From Holothuria scabra (Eukaryota > Echinodermata > Holothuroidea > Aspidochirotida > Holothuriidae): a DNA stretch of 64,000 nt. This document shows positions 23,101 to 38,100 of this stretch, in pieces. The stretch spans positions 23,701,318 to 23,765,317 of the forward strand of contig CM074188.1 in NCBI GenBank assembly GCA_037179385.1, written 5' to 3'. The first letter of the stretch is position 1. Every line of letters begins with the position of its first letter. The notes below the pieces were generated by a model that saw nothing but the letters and a program-made list of their open reading frames with translations, was not told the DNA's origin and did not search any database. A program made the translations under genes and the position numbers.

Positions 23101-26100
23101 TGGCAAGAAATCAAAATAGGAGAGACTTATCAAATTCAAATCTCATCTCATATCCTAATTGTTCTGCCCCCCCCACACAAACCCGTCTGCTGCTCCTCAA
23201 TAAATGACTACCCACCTTGACAACATCAATGGCAAGTTTACATAATCTTAAGGTCGTGAAAACTTCACTGCTTGGTTCTGCAGTCAGTGTGTACTTCAGG
23301 CACTCACGAGCTGCTCTACAGTAGCCACCGCTATGGTAAAGAGAGGCAAGAACCTAAAAAGAAAGAAAATTTGGAACATTATCCAAAGACGTTAGACCTC
23401 AGATTTCAGGAAATTGGAATTCTTGAGCAAAATTCTCAGAAAATCTATTTCACTAGACAAAACATTTTGCCTTGGTCACCATAGCTGGAGTGGTCAAGGG
23501 TGGGTATAGTTTTCATGTAAGATCTTTGGAATCTGTTTGCATACAAACATCATTTGAACTTCATGAACATACTTTGAAAAACAGAGACAGAATGCACTAT
23601 TTTTTGGCCTCCTGATATGAAAACTTCCTTAACTGGAAAACTTCTCTTGGATGACCCCCCCCCCCCGGGAAGGTGGAACCATGCCCTCCCCAGACCAACA
23701 ACCCTAGACGACAAAGATTTAGAAAATTTGTCTCTACTTACATCTCTGATTATCAATCACAATTAAAATTTTTCCAGCAAAACTTCTTTTTTTTTACCTT
23801 GAAGAGGTACTGTATGTTAAAGAGACTTAAAACATACATCAATAATATAACAAATGGGAATGATGCTATAAACTGCATCAAAATAAAAAGAATGGATCAA
23901 AGCAAAAACAAAGGGAAAGAAGGAAATAACAATAAAAAACAACAATAATAACAATGATCATGAGGATTGCACCCCCTGGACACTACTTTTAATAAACTAA
24001 CACAAACCAGACACCAGCCACCTGTAGATTCAAGTATTATAAATAACCTGAGAATTTGTCAATAATTATCTTACAACAGTTAAGCAAATTTAACAAGATC
24101 TTCCTATTTCTACTTTGAAAAAGTTCCTTCACACATTGTGCATAATAGAAATTTGCACCACTGAAGACAAAATATCTTCACAATATGCGGAGATAAAAAT
24201 GAGTTGCCATAATGCATGGATATTTTAAAGGCTAAAACAGATAAATGTAACATGACTTAGAGAGCAAATGGAGGTGTCATGGAAAGTTATTTTTATAAAT
24301 AAACAAAAAAATCAGATCTCTTCGACATCCTGTGCAACAACCTGACTCCCCTTAAGATGTAAAAAGATTTAAATGATCGCATTAATAAAATGTAGTGTGC
24401 TCAGACAAAATAGCATTTGTACGGATCGTGTCTTTGGAATATTATCCCCACCCAACAGATATTTCAAGATAGTACATCTTGTTACAGGATTTTTAACAAT
24501 TACTATGTCTGTCTGCATGTTCACGCTATCCCCTTAAACGTGCCATAAGCTGTGCCTGGTCTGATCAATGAACTCCCATTTTCCATGAGAGATTACCAGA
24601 AGTAATGTTTGTTTCCTGCTCCTGGCAGTAAATATCTGAGGCAACTTATTTTTAGTCTCAATTACGATCTGTTGAAGATTTTCAGCTTACAGAAAAACCT
24701 GATATGCATGAGTCGATGCACTTTCAACTGCTTAACAAGAAATTGTCGATGTATCACTTCAAGGTGTATGACCTTTAGGATTATGGGAAGATTTTAAAAG
24801 AAATTGTTTTCTTAAGATTGTATCTCTTTGTTTTTTGTTTGTACTTTATTTTATTCAAATATAACATGTGAAAGCCACAAGCCTCACATCTGAAAATAAC
24901 TGAACTATTTTTTTCCTTTTTGTTTTGAATATGCTGTGTGTGGTTTGTGTATAGGGTTGTGATATCCCGTGATAGAGACAAGAGTTCTACTGTCAACAAT
25001 TCCCTCCACAACAACAATATACTAAGGAAGGAAGGGGGGGGGGTAAGGGGTGAGAGTTTTACAAATCTCACTTGAGGGAACATTTGCCTTTTTCAGGCAA
25101 AACAAATGTTACTTAAACATGCATTCATATTTACAGGAAAAAGGATACCAGCCCTTTCCAACTATAACTCAATTACCATTCATATTTATATTATTTTCAT
25201 TATTTGGGGTCATAACTAACTGGCAATCCATTGTTGCATTAATTACATATTATGCACAATTAAGTGGACCCCCTCCTTTCATAAAAATAAAAAGTAAATA
25301 AGAAAAACACCATTGTTGTCCAAATTTGGAGAAAGCTGACAACAGTCTTTGACTCTCTTAACCTCCAGAGAGTGTTTAAGTTACCAGTATATATGATCAT
25401 AATAATAAGGACAATATCCCTTACAGACCTACAAGATATTTGGTGCTTTTCATGTAAACTTCACCCACTGGAGGCAAAATGTCAATGACATTGCCTGGTC
25501 TTACAACATGCAGAATCATTCAATTGGCACATCGCATGACTAGACACTAATGTCAAATGGATTAATTACTACTTAAAAAATATAGTTAGTTACATAGTTT
25601 AACAGCTCAATTTCTAATCAGTTGGTTTAAGTCAGTCTAGTCAAGGCCTTTGTCCAGTTGTAGCTTACTGGTTTGTTTGATCTATGCTATTGCTTATGCT
25701 TGGCACTAAGCAAAATGGCAGTCGGTTCTATTTTTCAAGTCTAGTAAGTTCCCAGTCAGCAGCTGAACTCTACACCTTCCACCTACAATATGATAATGTA
25801 GGTTAGAGTTCTATGGCCCAGTTTCCAACCAACTGGTTCAAGTCAAGCCAGCGACAGCCTTTTTTCCAGCGCAATGGCAGTATGTTCCATTTTTGAAGTC
25901 TTGAGTGTACATATTAGCTGGTCTGGACTTGATCTCCCAACCTCCTGACTGTAAGTCTGATGCTCTAACCACTTGACCACACAGTCAGTATGATTATGAA
26001 TATGATTATGTAAGTAAATTAGAAGATGATGCTAAACATGGAACAAAATATACTAATTTACGGTTTACTCTCACCTGAAGGCCAAACGAAGATGATAAAT

Positions 26101-29100
26101 TTTCCATGACATGATCCTTAATACATTTTAAGTTTTTCAGCTCCCAAGATCTGCGATTTAATTTTAATGACTCTGCCACATTTTTAATAAGATTTATCTC
26201 TTTAATGACTGGTTCTGGATAATCACACCACTCAGCATACTGTAGATGAAACAACAAATTACTGTCATCAAATGAGGAAAGAAAAAATAAAAGCAGTTAA
26301 CTCCCACCCCAAACTACAATTTTTGTAGTAGTCTATAGAAAATCTCAATTGGCACAGTTCTTTGATTGACAGAAAGTTAAAAACTACAGCATACTGAAGC
26401 TCATATTATACAGTATATAACCTACTGTACTGAGTGTGTTTTGATTACACATTGGAGTCTTGTATACTCACCCTGAAGCAACAAACTGAGATTATGTCTG
26501 GATTAGTATAAATTTTAATTTCAGTTGAAGGAGGGGCTTCAGTAAGTAGGTTAGGAGAATTGGAATTGTTTGGGGCAAGAGGATTAGGCCTTTGACTTAA
26601 TATTAGCACTGCATGAATTTGTGCACTTTCTCTATGAAGTTTATCTTTCCAGATTCATTTCATTCTGTGTCATTTTCAATGAACTAAACATTCTTTTTAG
26701 TTCGTTGTTGTCACGGTTTCTTTATGCTCCATATTGACAGGATAGCAGAGTTCGACATAATTTGTAAGCAACACACCATTTAGCCAAACTATACTAATTC
26801 AAATATTGGGAAACAACAGCCCAGGACTATTTAGGCATGACTGGCAATCTCAGGGGGTTGGTGTGGTTTGTGAGTGGATGTTTAGTAGCAGTAATTGCTA
26901 GAGGTGGGACTCTTGCTATAGACGAATCTGATTAGTGCTTGTGGTTAGTGACTGTAGGCAGCCATTAGTGGGGTCCATAGTGGGGTCCATAGTGGGGTCC
27001 ATCAGCCTTAAATCATCTTCACTTATTGTCTACATGAATTTCAAACCCTCATATTCAGTGGAATCGAAGGCAACAAGATACAATTCAACGCACAACCATA
27101 CATGATACAGGTACGCAAGGATATTGAAAGATGAAAAGGTGGTAGATCCCAGTTATGGCTGACTAAAATCAGACCATCACTTGATGTCAGGATTCGTCTA
27201 TATGCATGATCACATACATTGCTTTTGGCTGCGATGCAAAGAATTCCCAACAACAGCAGTAGATAATCTCAAATTTAAAAACCCTGTAAATTAATCTTCA
27301 CTGTAAAACACATTCGACATTCCAGATCGAAGGTTCACAAGACCAACAATCCTTAGTTGTAACTAAATCTTTATCCATAAACCTAACACTAATTCTTACA
27401 CTACTGAAAATAATGCCTGGTATCCCAAAAATTATTCATTATGATCTAACCCAAATCCTGGTCCAATTTCTATAACCCTGAATTATTCTTCAGTCTAGCA
27501 AAGTGACCTGATGAGCCTTTGGTCAAGAGGTCAGCCTCCTGTTTTTAATATAGGTACAAATATCAACATATGATGGCTTGATCATTTACAAATCAAAAAA
27601 TTTTATTTAAATTAATTGATGCTTCTAAATTTTCTTAAACTTGAGGTATAATGATATGACCTGTTTTGCATTATTGATGCATTTCTCATATTGTGACTGG
27701 TGAAGACTCATCCATAGATTCATCAGTACAGTCCAATGCTCCATGGAAGGATTCTGAATTAGTTTGACTTGAAAGGAAGGAAAAAGAAAATAAAAAAGAA
27801 TTAAAGTTTGATTGTTATGAATTTGAAAGAGGAAGGCAAACTTAAAACAACTACCACAATATTCCAGGGTTCGAACACATTCAAAATGACAAAATTCCAT
27901 GACTTTTCCATGACTTTCAAGGGCATTGACTGACATTTTCAGGAGTTTTAAAAACAGTCAGGTCCAATGTGTATGTCTTTTGCCCAAAAATAATGTATCC
28001 ATTGTGAAAGTCAGAACAACGAGTTCACTTCCTAAAATTCCCAGACTTTTCCAGGAAGTTACAAAAAGTTGCTCATCTTCCCTGCCTTCCCAGGACTTGA
28101 AACTCAAATTTCAGTTTTCCCAGTCTATAAAGGGTTACCAGGACCTGCACAAACCCTGTATTCATGCATGTGATGTACATGGTAACAACGCACTCACACA
28201 GAAAACATCATGATCATTTATACTTAGGACTAATCCTCAACTTTTATTGGTCCATGATGGTCAGGTGACCATGCATTACCTCAAACTAAACTCATGGTAA
28301 TGGATAAAAGCATTAATCTTTGGGGACACAATTTTACTCTTGGCATTTTCACTGGGAACTCCATCCTTTACTTCACAAAGTGATGTTTTGATGCTGGTAC
28401 TTATAAACCTGATTTCATTTTGCTGTCATCTTTTAAATAAAAATATTATTAGGTATATAGCTCAACATGGAGGGATGCCTGTAATCCAGTCCACATTTGC
28501 TGAGATGCCACTTGAGTATAACAAGTGGAGAAATTATTTCCTTCACTTCACAATTTCTGGATTAGCCCTTTTGCTACTAAAGGTTCCCCTTCAGTAGAAA
28601 AAGGTTGAAAGTGCAGGCTACACAACAGTAAATTTAATTCAAAATTGGTTTTTTTTCAGACCTTGCTCTAAGGATGGTCTTGCTAAACATAGAACTGATC
28701 CTTTTTGCCACATGATAAACCGTTCTACTATCATTCTATAACTTATATTGCTCAACAGAGCTGCATTTGTTCAAAAACCAATTCTGTGAGTCTTAAAATT
28801 AGATTACAATTCATTTAGTTAGTCCTCTGATACAAATTATATATCAACACCAGTTAGCAAACTAGAGATGGATAAGTGTTTATTATTAAACTAAAAACTC
28901 TTAACCAGAAAGCCAAAAGGCTTAGTGATTCCTTGCCGCTGAAATTAAAGCCTATCTTTTTCTTTCAGATTGACAGTGCTTCGTAATGTTTTTCAAATTA
29001 ACAGTGCTCCGTTATGTACCCCCACAAAGTATACATGCAAGGCATCGAAGCTTTCTCCAAGAACTAGGGTTCTGCTCATGATATCACATCCACATACTAT

Positions 29101-32100
29101 GTGTGAAATTTTGAAGTATCCAAGACTCCAATCATGGGAAATCTGTGTAAATATGATGTTGAGACTTTGACCCCATGTGAACCAATGTGAGATTTGACCT
29201 CCACCAAAAACCAAAGGGTCATTTATTCACCATGCATCATCTACTTGTCAAGTATGAGGACCCTACAAGTTACCTTTCTTGTAGACTAATACTATGCAAG
29301 CAAGTTTGTCAGACTTTGACAAGCCCAAATGACCTTTGACCTTAACGAAAAACAATACCGATCATCTACTCAATATGGCCAACCCACACACCAAATATGA
29401 GATTAGTCACACTTACCCTTCTTGAGATACTGTGTTAACAAGCAATTTCTAAGGTATTTACCATTTGACCCCAAATGACCTTTGACTTCCACAAAAATCA
29501 ATAGGGATCATCTACTCAATACAACCCAACACCAAATATGAGCATAGTCACATATAATGTTCTTGAGATATCGTGTTAACAAGGTTTTGACCTTTTGACC
29601 TCTCGTGACCCCAAATGACCTTTGACCTCCATCAAAAACAATAGGGATGATCTACTAAATATGGCCAACCCACACACCAAGTATAAGGTCAGTCAGAGTT
29701 ACCCTTCTTCAGATAGAGCATTTACAAGCAAAGTGTCACATACACACACATACACACGCACACACACACACACACGGTATCACAATCGCATAGATTCCTC
29801 TGACTACATCAAGGAATCAAAAATCAGACTGTAATCTGATATAAATTTGCTGAAGTGTGACTTGAGCTTATCAAAAGAGGGAACTATTTCCTTTGCTTCA
29901 TAAATTCTGAACACTAAGTCTATCCTTTTGCTACTGACTGGGGCTATCCCTCCAATACACAGTTCAAAGTACCAGCAACCTTGTTCTGCTATAAAACTAG
30001 AAAGCTTTAAAATATATAGTAACTTTTTTGAAAAGTAAAATTCTCCACCAACCACAACCAAAAATGATTAAAAGTGAACTTTAAAAGCCCCAATATGAAT
30101 TATGATGCATTACCTTGTTGAGATATAAATGCAACACATCTGTCAATGAGAGTCTTGGCGCCTTTTACAGTGTTTACAGTTCCGTTTGTAAGATCTTTAC
30201 TAATGAGGCCCCCTGCTAGTAAACTCCAACTATTGATGTCATCTAATGGAAAGATTAAAAAGTCAAGAAACATTTTGAAGTCTATCTGTCACCATTTGTT
30301 CATCATAAACCTCTAAAATGTAGGGATAAGCTTTTTTTATTGAGTTATTGATATCAAATCAATGAGTCCCTTCAAAGGGGCTCATTGAGTTGGTATCGAT
30401 AACTAAATGAAAGTGTTTAAGGGTACTACCACATACAAATGCTAATAATTAGCATGATTAGTTAAGTTTCATACCCAACAGTTACTGTAAAAGTTATAAT
30501 TTTGAATTTTGTGGTGTTCTGACTTGCGAAATATTGTGTGCATAATTAAAAAAAGTGTCTGGTCACCAGTTTTTGAAAGCCAAATTGAACTGCGAAATAC
30601 ACACTCATTCAACAGTTAATCGTATGTAGGATATGGGGATTGTCTAAGCTTTACCATTTGTTTTTGGTATGTCAAGAAAAATGAACAACTTTGGAAAATT
30701 TTGTTGTATTTCATAAACCAACTCATTGACCTGCTTTAAGCCCAAATGACAGAGTACTTACTCACAAATCATTACAACTGTGAAATTTAAACAATTTCCC
30801 TCTCATACTCCCCATCAACCTCTCACAAAAGAAAAATGCAGATCATGATACACTTGAAAATTATCTGTTCCTAACAATCTTCTCTCCGAAGTTATTCATC
30901 TTTGCTATCTAAAATTTGTCAATAAATGAATTTCAGTCCTTAAAGAAGTGCATATTATACTTCCAAAACGTACCTGGAAACATGAAGATGGCTCTCTGTG
31001 CTGATGAGATACAAGTGGTTGCCCTTGACGATGTCCTGAAGCAGTTTCCTGCTGCTAAATCACATACTGCCTGCAGCTGTAGGCTTGAACTCTGAACACA
31101 AATTCAAATGCAAGAACAAAGTAAAAATCTGGAAGGAATTTCAAAAGGCCTTCAAAAAATATGACAGGATGTTACAAAACACCAGTTTATCACTCAAGGA
31201 TTACTTTGGGGCTTTTAGATTCTGATGTGATAAACTAGCAAGATTTGTAATATGCAATATTCACACTTCAAAAATGCAATGACAAAAAAAAAGGGCAGAC
31301 GGAAAGCTACTTTGGCATTATCCTGCCTAGAAATGTATCAGGATGTCTTTTCTTTGTACTTTCTCACAATGAAAGAAGAAATATGAATGATAACATCATT
31401 TGTTCCAATAAAGGGGCAATCAGAGTTTGTGTTACAATCTTTTCACAACATTCATTCTGCACCACATTTGTGCATTGCCTTAATACTACTAAACAAAAAA
31501 TAATCTGTGATCATGTACGTTACAACAGAGTGATTAAATACAGTGTAGTGGTGGGTGCTGTCTAGTCTGGAATCTGTGTGGAATTTTTCCACTCAAATAA
31601 TATTCAGAAACTTTTATTCATTTCATATTTTATTCATCAACTTGACAGCAGATGAATATAGAGATTGTCTGAACATAGGGGTGTCTGACTATTTAAGGAC
31701 AGCCACCCTTTTCCTGAAAGACATCTTCTGTTTCTATACTTTTTGGTTAACAATCAGTTGAGAAAGAAAAAACAAGATGCTTGAACAAATGCTCAACATT
31801 TTAGTCAAAATCTGATAGTCCCTTTAAATGTGAGGATGACATCCTTTCACCTTCTGTAAAAGTGTATTCATTGAAAATGTCTCAAAAGGCTCTGAGACTT
31901 TTTGGAAATGAAAATTTCAGGTAACTACTTTGATGGATTTTTCTTGCAGAAAAGACTGTCTGAGGAAGTCTACCACTTCAAATGCTTTTACCAGCACTTC
32001 GGGTATTTGATATTAAAGTTGGTGATTGATACCTTTATGAATGCATACACTACAGTTACCCCTGAGCCTCTAAAAGACCTCAAACTTTTGAAGAATCTTA

Positions 32101-35100
32101 GGCCAATATAACAACAAATTACATGATAGGAATCACATGTTTGGTTAATCCATCTGAAGTTGTTTTGCCTTCTGTAGCTGGATTGAACCAGACCAGATTT
32201 ATGACAGGGAAAGGATACAGGAGAAAACAATGAATTTAATTTTGACTTCATGGAATACAGTTAAGGAGAGAACCAGGACTTGCGCTTCTCTTGTTGATTT
32301 TAAAAGCTTTAGATAGGCCAGAAAAACCTTGTTTTTAAAGTTTGTGAAAATTTAAGTTTGGAAAATGTTTCCGAGAGAAGTTCAGAGAATATGCAATTAT
32401 GAATATTCTTTTATCTGCAATAAACTTTACTCTTCTGGACATTTTATGTAGAATATTGGGAATAGACAGGACTGTCCACTCAGCCCTTATCATTTCATTC
32501 TTTGTATGGGAGCACTTGGTCAAAATGTCTTGTCAAACTATTAAGTTAAAGGGGTTTCAGTTATGAAAAATTAAATGAAATTACTACAGATGGCACAATC
32601 ATATCTTGGAGGAACGGAAAGCTACATCAAGGAGATCTTTTCATCTAAGGAGGTTTTTGCTTTACTTTGGCTTGAGTGTTGCTTATGACAAGAGTAATAT
32701 TTTCCCACTGGAATCTACTGTCAAAAGGTATTTGTGTCTCTGAATAGAACCTCAAAACATGAAATTTGCTAGTGTTCAGGTTTTTAGGAGTGATGTCACA
32801 CAAATGCACAAATAATTTTAAGTAAAACCACAGGGAAAATATGATCTTTAGACTTTTTGTTATCTACCTTTCAACATATTTATAATAACCAGAAACGAGT
32901 GTTTAGCGATGCGACACGGTTCCATCATATTTTACAGGAAACCTAGTTCAAAATGTAAATAATGGTTAATTGCTATAAATCCAGAATAAAATCTTTCTTA
33001 TTCAGATCTCTTTAAATGTGAAGAATTGTTTGGAAAATCTTCTTTTATCCTTCATGGGAAAAGAGCTACAAACATTTTTTTAAAAGGGTGTCATATGAAT
33101 GTTCAATTCCATGATGGAAGGGTGTGTCAATGTCCAAAAATGTTTCATGCCTCTAACAATAAGTGCCTGACCTCTTCCATAGAATAAGAGTGTTTCTTAC
33201 AATTAATACCTGCATAAGAATAATGAAAGCTGGGCATGCAGGGATACAATGACTGATGTTGCCAGAGCTGGGAAAAAATGTTTATTTCCCAAGAACAGAG
33301 TAAAATTATTTCCAAGTAAGAAAGCAACATTCCCACAATTCTCCCTGTCTTTTCACATACAGAAAAGGGAAATTTTCTTCCAAATGTCAAAATTTCCATC
33401 TAGGTACCCAAATTTCCCAGGGAGGAGATTCCCAACTTTTTCCATTCATAAATGTTATCCTTTTGTAGAATATTCACTCTAAATATGCACTGACTGGAAG
33501 AAAATAATGAAATACATTTAAAAGCACTTAAACCTTCAAAGGTTGAATCTTTACACTGCAAGATGGTTCCAATTCTCCCAACCTTTTACTTCTAGCCCCC
33601 TCCGGTCATGTTATTCCAATCTTAGTTCATAGCTCAACCCTTCCGTAGCAAAAGGGTCCATCCAGCCATACTGAGCTATGTATTATGTTACATATACACA
33701 TCCTCCTGTGTGCTGGGGTTGAAGAATACACGGTATTTCCCGCCTGTCAGACGAGGAAACTAAAGGGAAACAAAATTTGAACTTGAAATCATACTTGAAA
33801 ATAAATGTAAACTTTCAACTTTTGATGAGGTTGACTGACACTGTATAACTCATTCGTGTTGGTGTGTCGTTAAATCTCATCTTACTAACTACATATACAC
33901 AGTGCACATGTACGAGTTCAGCGAAATACTAAGTTTTTATACGGATGCTGCCACATTTCCACTCGCTGTGCCCCAGTGGGATGCATATGTATAAAATGTC
34001 TCCTCTTCAAGCCTTTTCTAAGCCTAAACAGGATTATACACCATGGGTTTAAAAGGAGCTTTTCCAGGATGCAGTTGAGTGCTATGGTTTAGCCACAAAA
34101 TCATATGTATAAAGTAATGGTAAAGTATGGTTTCGCAGAATAACCATGCACAGCAATGGGGTTAAGGGTCTATCCTGTTTAGCATGCAAGGCCCTAATGT
34201 GAAATCAGAACATTCTGTGAATGCTATTCAGTACTCTTTGTTTCTTGAATTTAATGTCAATCAAAGAGCACTACTGACTGGAAATTTTACAATCCCCTAT
34301 AAAATTGTAGTTTGTCGGTAGACAAGTGTCTGTCTTTAAGTCAAAGGATATAATAGGGAACTTTAATGACATACCGTAGCTGCATCTTGTAATACATAAG
34401 CCTTCTGCATCATCAATGAAGCCTTCTGCAAATTAAGAAAAAGGAAATACAATGCAAAGCCATAATGATATGTTTTTTGCAGGTCTCCAGAAGCAAAATG
34501 GTACAATATAACTGCAGCAAAGGTAGTCAAGTTTACAGGGATCAATCTTTTGCCATTATTATATTTTTCAAGTCCCTCCCCCCAACCCCTCCAGTTACCC
34601 ATTTGATCTCCTGCTACATTTTTTTTTATAATATTCAGGCTGGGATCCAAGGGGGGCTTTTAAGGCCTCAGCCCTCCCTTTTTCCGCCAGATCAACAATG
34701 AACCATAAGGGAAATTAACGGTTCAACTCCCTCACTTAAGCCTTCTCTTAAGTCGGCCCCCTCTCTTTTTGGAATGTCTGGATCCATGCCTGCTGTTTCT
34801 GCATAAAAACATTGAATATTGAAGATAGAGATAGAAATTAAAAAAAAATTACCATTATTATCATTACGATCATCATTATCATCACCAATTACCATTACCA
34901 AGTACCAAAGATTCAAAGTGCCACTCTTTAAACAGAATGGGAGGGCACAATGATTCAAACTGGAGAGAGGGGGTGGGGATTTACAATTTCTCTTTAACAA
35001 TAGTGTTCTTAAAAGGAAATATTGTACGGACCCGACATACAAGGATAACAGCAAAAATTATGAACAAACCATGCAGACTCATCAATATACACCAGCAATA

Positions 35101-38100
35101 TCAAAAAGAGGGCTAAGTAATGCCTTTGAATATTTTGAATAATGTATCTATTCTGTGCCCCATTAATATTGGTTTTAAAACTATGAATTTTTCTGAAAAA
35201 CAAATGCAATATTTCCCTTTAAAAAATAATTGTCATGTTACATTCCGGTACATAGAATATATTTTCATAAAGGGTTAAGATATGACTGAACTGCAGTAAA
35301 TAAATCTGACATAATATTATGATGACATCGTAAAACACAAACACAAACCTCTGCTTGAGATGGTAAATACTGAACAATTAAATTAGCTGCTGTTTGCCAT
35401 AAGTCTTTATGCCATGGATACCTTGGATAAACAATAAAATAAAGACATTTTAGGAGTGCAAGGTGGATTTGATGGGGCAGCTCCCCAGCTCTTAAAAGTC
35501 AAGAAAGTTGGGGAGTATATTGAGAAATGCTTAAAGAGAGCTTCTAGATAAATTTGATTTTCATCTTTGCAATATGAAAAGTATGGCCACAAAAACTTAA
35601 TAATACACAACAGTGTCAACATTAATGTTTAAAACCAAAGACGTCTTAAGAAAAGATTTCGCAAAATGCACAGCATTTCTGAAAATACATTCCCATGAAA
35701 GTCAATCTCTTCGTTTGGTAACATGCTGAGAAGTTGTTGGAATTAAATTTTACTCTAAAATATAACAGTTTTGTATTTCTTTAGATCTTTTAAAATGCTG
35801 CACAAGGAAAAATTCCAAGAAATATTGCTCCCCGGTGTCCACATACTTTTTTCCATTCAAAGGACAGAGGAGTGTTTTCCCTACTCCGTTGTTTGAGCAT
35901 AGCATCATGCACAACATCATCATCTCCCATTTTAGAAGTTCTGGTATGAATCAACGTGAGAATCAAGTTAGATAGTTTAGATGGAGTGTTTTGGGCCAGT
36001 TCCAGGGAATAATTTATCCAGTATCGCATTGCAATTTACTACACAAACAGGCCAAGTTGCTACACAAAGGAAAAATTGTGTAGCAATTTTTTGTGTGCAC
36101 AACCCTTGCATTTTCACAAACAATGTGTGAAAGACCTCAAACATCTTCAAAACTGCTACACAAAATTTAAATGCTAAATTGTTCCCTACATTTCCCAACC
36201 TATTGGTTCAAGTTGAGTCGGCAATGGCATTTTGCAGTTGTGGCTCACTGGCTTGTTTTTACCTACTTCATTGCTTCTGCGGAACTTCATGCACAATGGC
36301 AGTAGTTTCCATTTTTAGAGTCTTTGGTATGACTTGACCCAGGAATCGAACCCGGGCCTTCCACATGACAGGCGGATGCTCTACCACCATACCAAACACA
36401 CAGTCTTACGTGAGAATAGAACATTGGACCTCCAGGGTGAGATGTGGATGCTCTAATATCAGACCAAACACTATTTATGGTGGTGTATGTAAATAAGTGT
36501 TTGTTTGCCTAGGTTAGGAGGAACGTGATGTGTGCAAATCCATTGGTGTGTCAGTGATCTGATTCAGTAGCGTGTTTAAGGCTGGGGGGGCCTGCGCCCC
36601 TGGCCTCCAAAGTCAGTCGGGGAAATCTTTCAGTCGAGGATTTATGGGTTCGAGGAGGAAGAGGAAAAAATTGAAGAGACACACTGAGCATTCACACCTT
36701 AACCACACACCAGCCCCTGTCAGGCAGAAAAATGGTTGTCAAAACAAAAGAAAAAAAGGTCCTTATAGCTCAAGTATGCAGGCATGACTTGGTTGCCAAG
36801 AACTGAATTGGGGAAAAGCAAAAAAAAAAGGTCAGAAAATCTGGGGTTATACCCACCCTTTAACTTGGAAATCACATGATCCCTGGTCTGATTTCACACT
36901 GGCAGGCTGTGTAGCCTCAATAAGGGCTGTGTGTTGGTTACATGGCCTGAGCTCATTCCACCACACAACATCTTGTGTAGTAAAATGTGCAGTCAAAATC
37001 TTCAGCATTCATGATCTGAAATATCTTTCAACAGCATTGAAGAAGAACCCTGTTCTTTCTGGTAGGGTTCAAAGGTCATTCAAGGTCACTCTTAACATAT
37101 TCTAAAGAGTTAAAAAACTTTTATCACAAATACATTTTGCAATTACAGTCTCACTTCTTGGTAGAAAAAAAAGTCACATGTGTGGCAAGTTCAATAGAAT
37201 TCTTTTTCATGAGATGGACACTCCTTTGAAATTTACAATTAAAAGTGTGATAAATCTAAAATAATCCCATGTAATTCTCTGTTTTTTTCTATCAGTGAAC
37301 TTTCCTGATCTTTGCTCATGCTTCCAGCAGCATTTAGTAATTTACACTAATCTAGGGTTCCTGTCCAAATGCTTGATTTGCCAAGAATGTGGTTAACAGG
37401 GTTCTAAAGCAACTGTCTCCTTAAAGTGAATGACACACTAGTACTATATATAGTACTCCAGTAATATGTGCTCATATGGCCAATCCCACGCTTATGGTAT
37501 AGCTTGGTTAATGGTTTTCAACACCACATGCCAACTCTAGTACACATGAAATTCTGGTCGTTGCGAAATCGGATTTTGTTGTGAATTTGTATTGTGCATG
37601 AGAATCCCTGTTATTCTTTTATCTGGTTCTAATTAATAATCTTTGAAGAACCACCAAATTCTACTATTAATTAACTGCTCATGTTCTCTTTACACATGCT
37701 GAGCATTAACAAAAGATTACATAGTGGAACTTTCTCAAGCCATTGAAAGCGGACTGGTGAAAGCGATCATGAATGATTATCGCAGCAGGAATGGAAGGGA
37801 GGAAGATGAGGAGATAAATATCCTGCTTTTCAGTTTATGCAGAAGCAGATGTAACAAGTCATCATTTGAAGGTACAATCAACCTCGAGAATTTATTTGAA
37901 CTTCTTCAAACAACTTCTTTGGCGCATTGACTTCTCATGTACGCTATATTGTACAGCCACTTCTCAAGCTTATATTAACCTGTAGTATGTGTAGTACCTT
38001 GTAGGAAATGAAGAATGTTCCATTTATTATGTCACAGCTTTTCCCAGTTGCCTTGGTCTAGGAATAATATTTTCATCTTATACAGAACCCCAACAGTTTA

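Larger units (their letters stand above)
33556..34345 (+). mobile_element. MITE with CACCCCAAAC termini, copy D, interrupted
   Basis: The left third (about 33,556-33,680, GGTTCCAATTCTCCCAACC) and right part (about 34,150-34,345, AATGTCAATCAAAGAGCACT, AAATTGTAGTTTG) of the family are separated by about 470 bp containing two other dispersed repeats. Confidence 0.6.

Noticed and set aside
23365..23400. 17-base match ATTATCCAAAGACGTTA shared with the 3,478 exon (3,594-3,610), both frames giving YPKTL
   Set aside because: Flanking sequence does not align and it lies on the opposite strand from SKIC3 coding. A match of this length between AT-rich 64-kb sequences can occur by chance.
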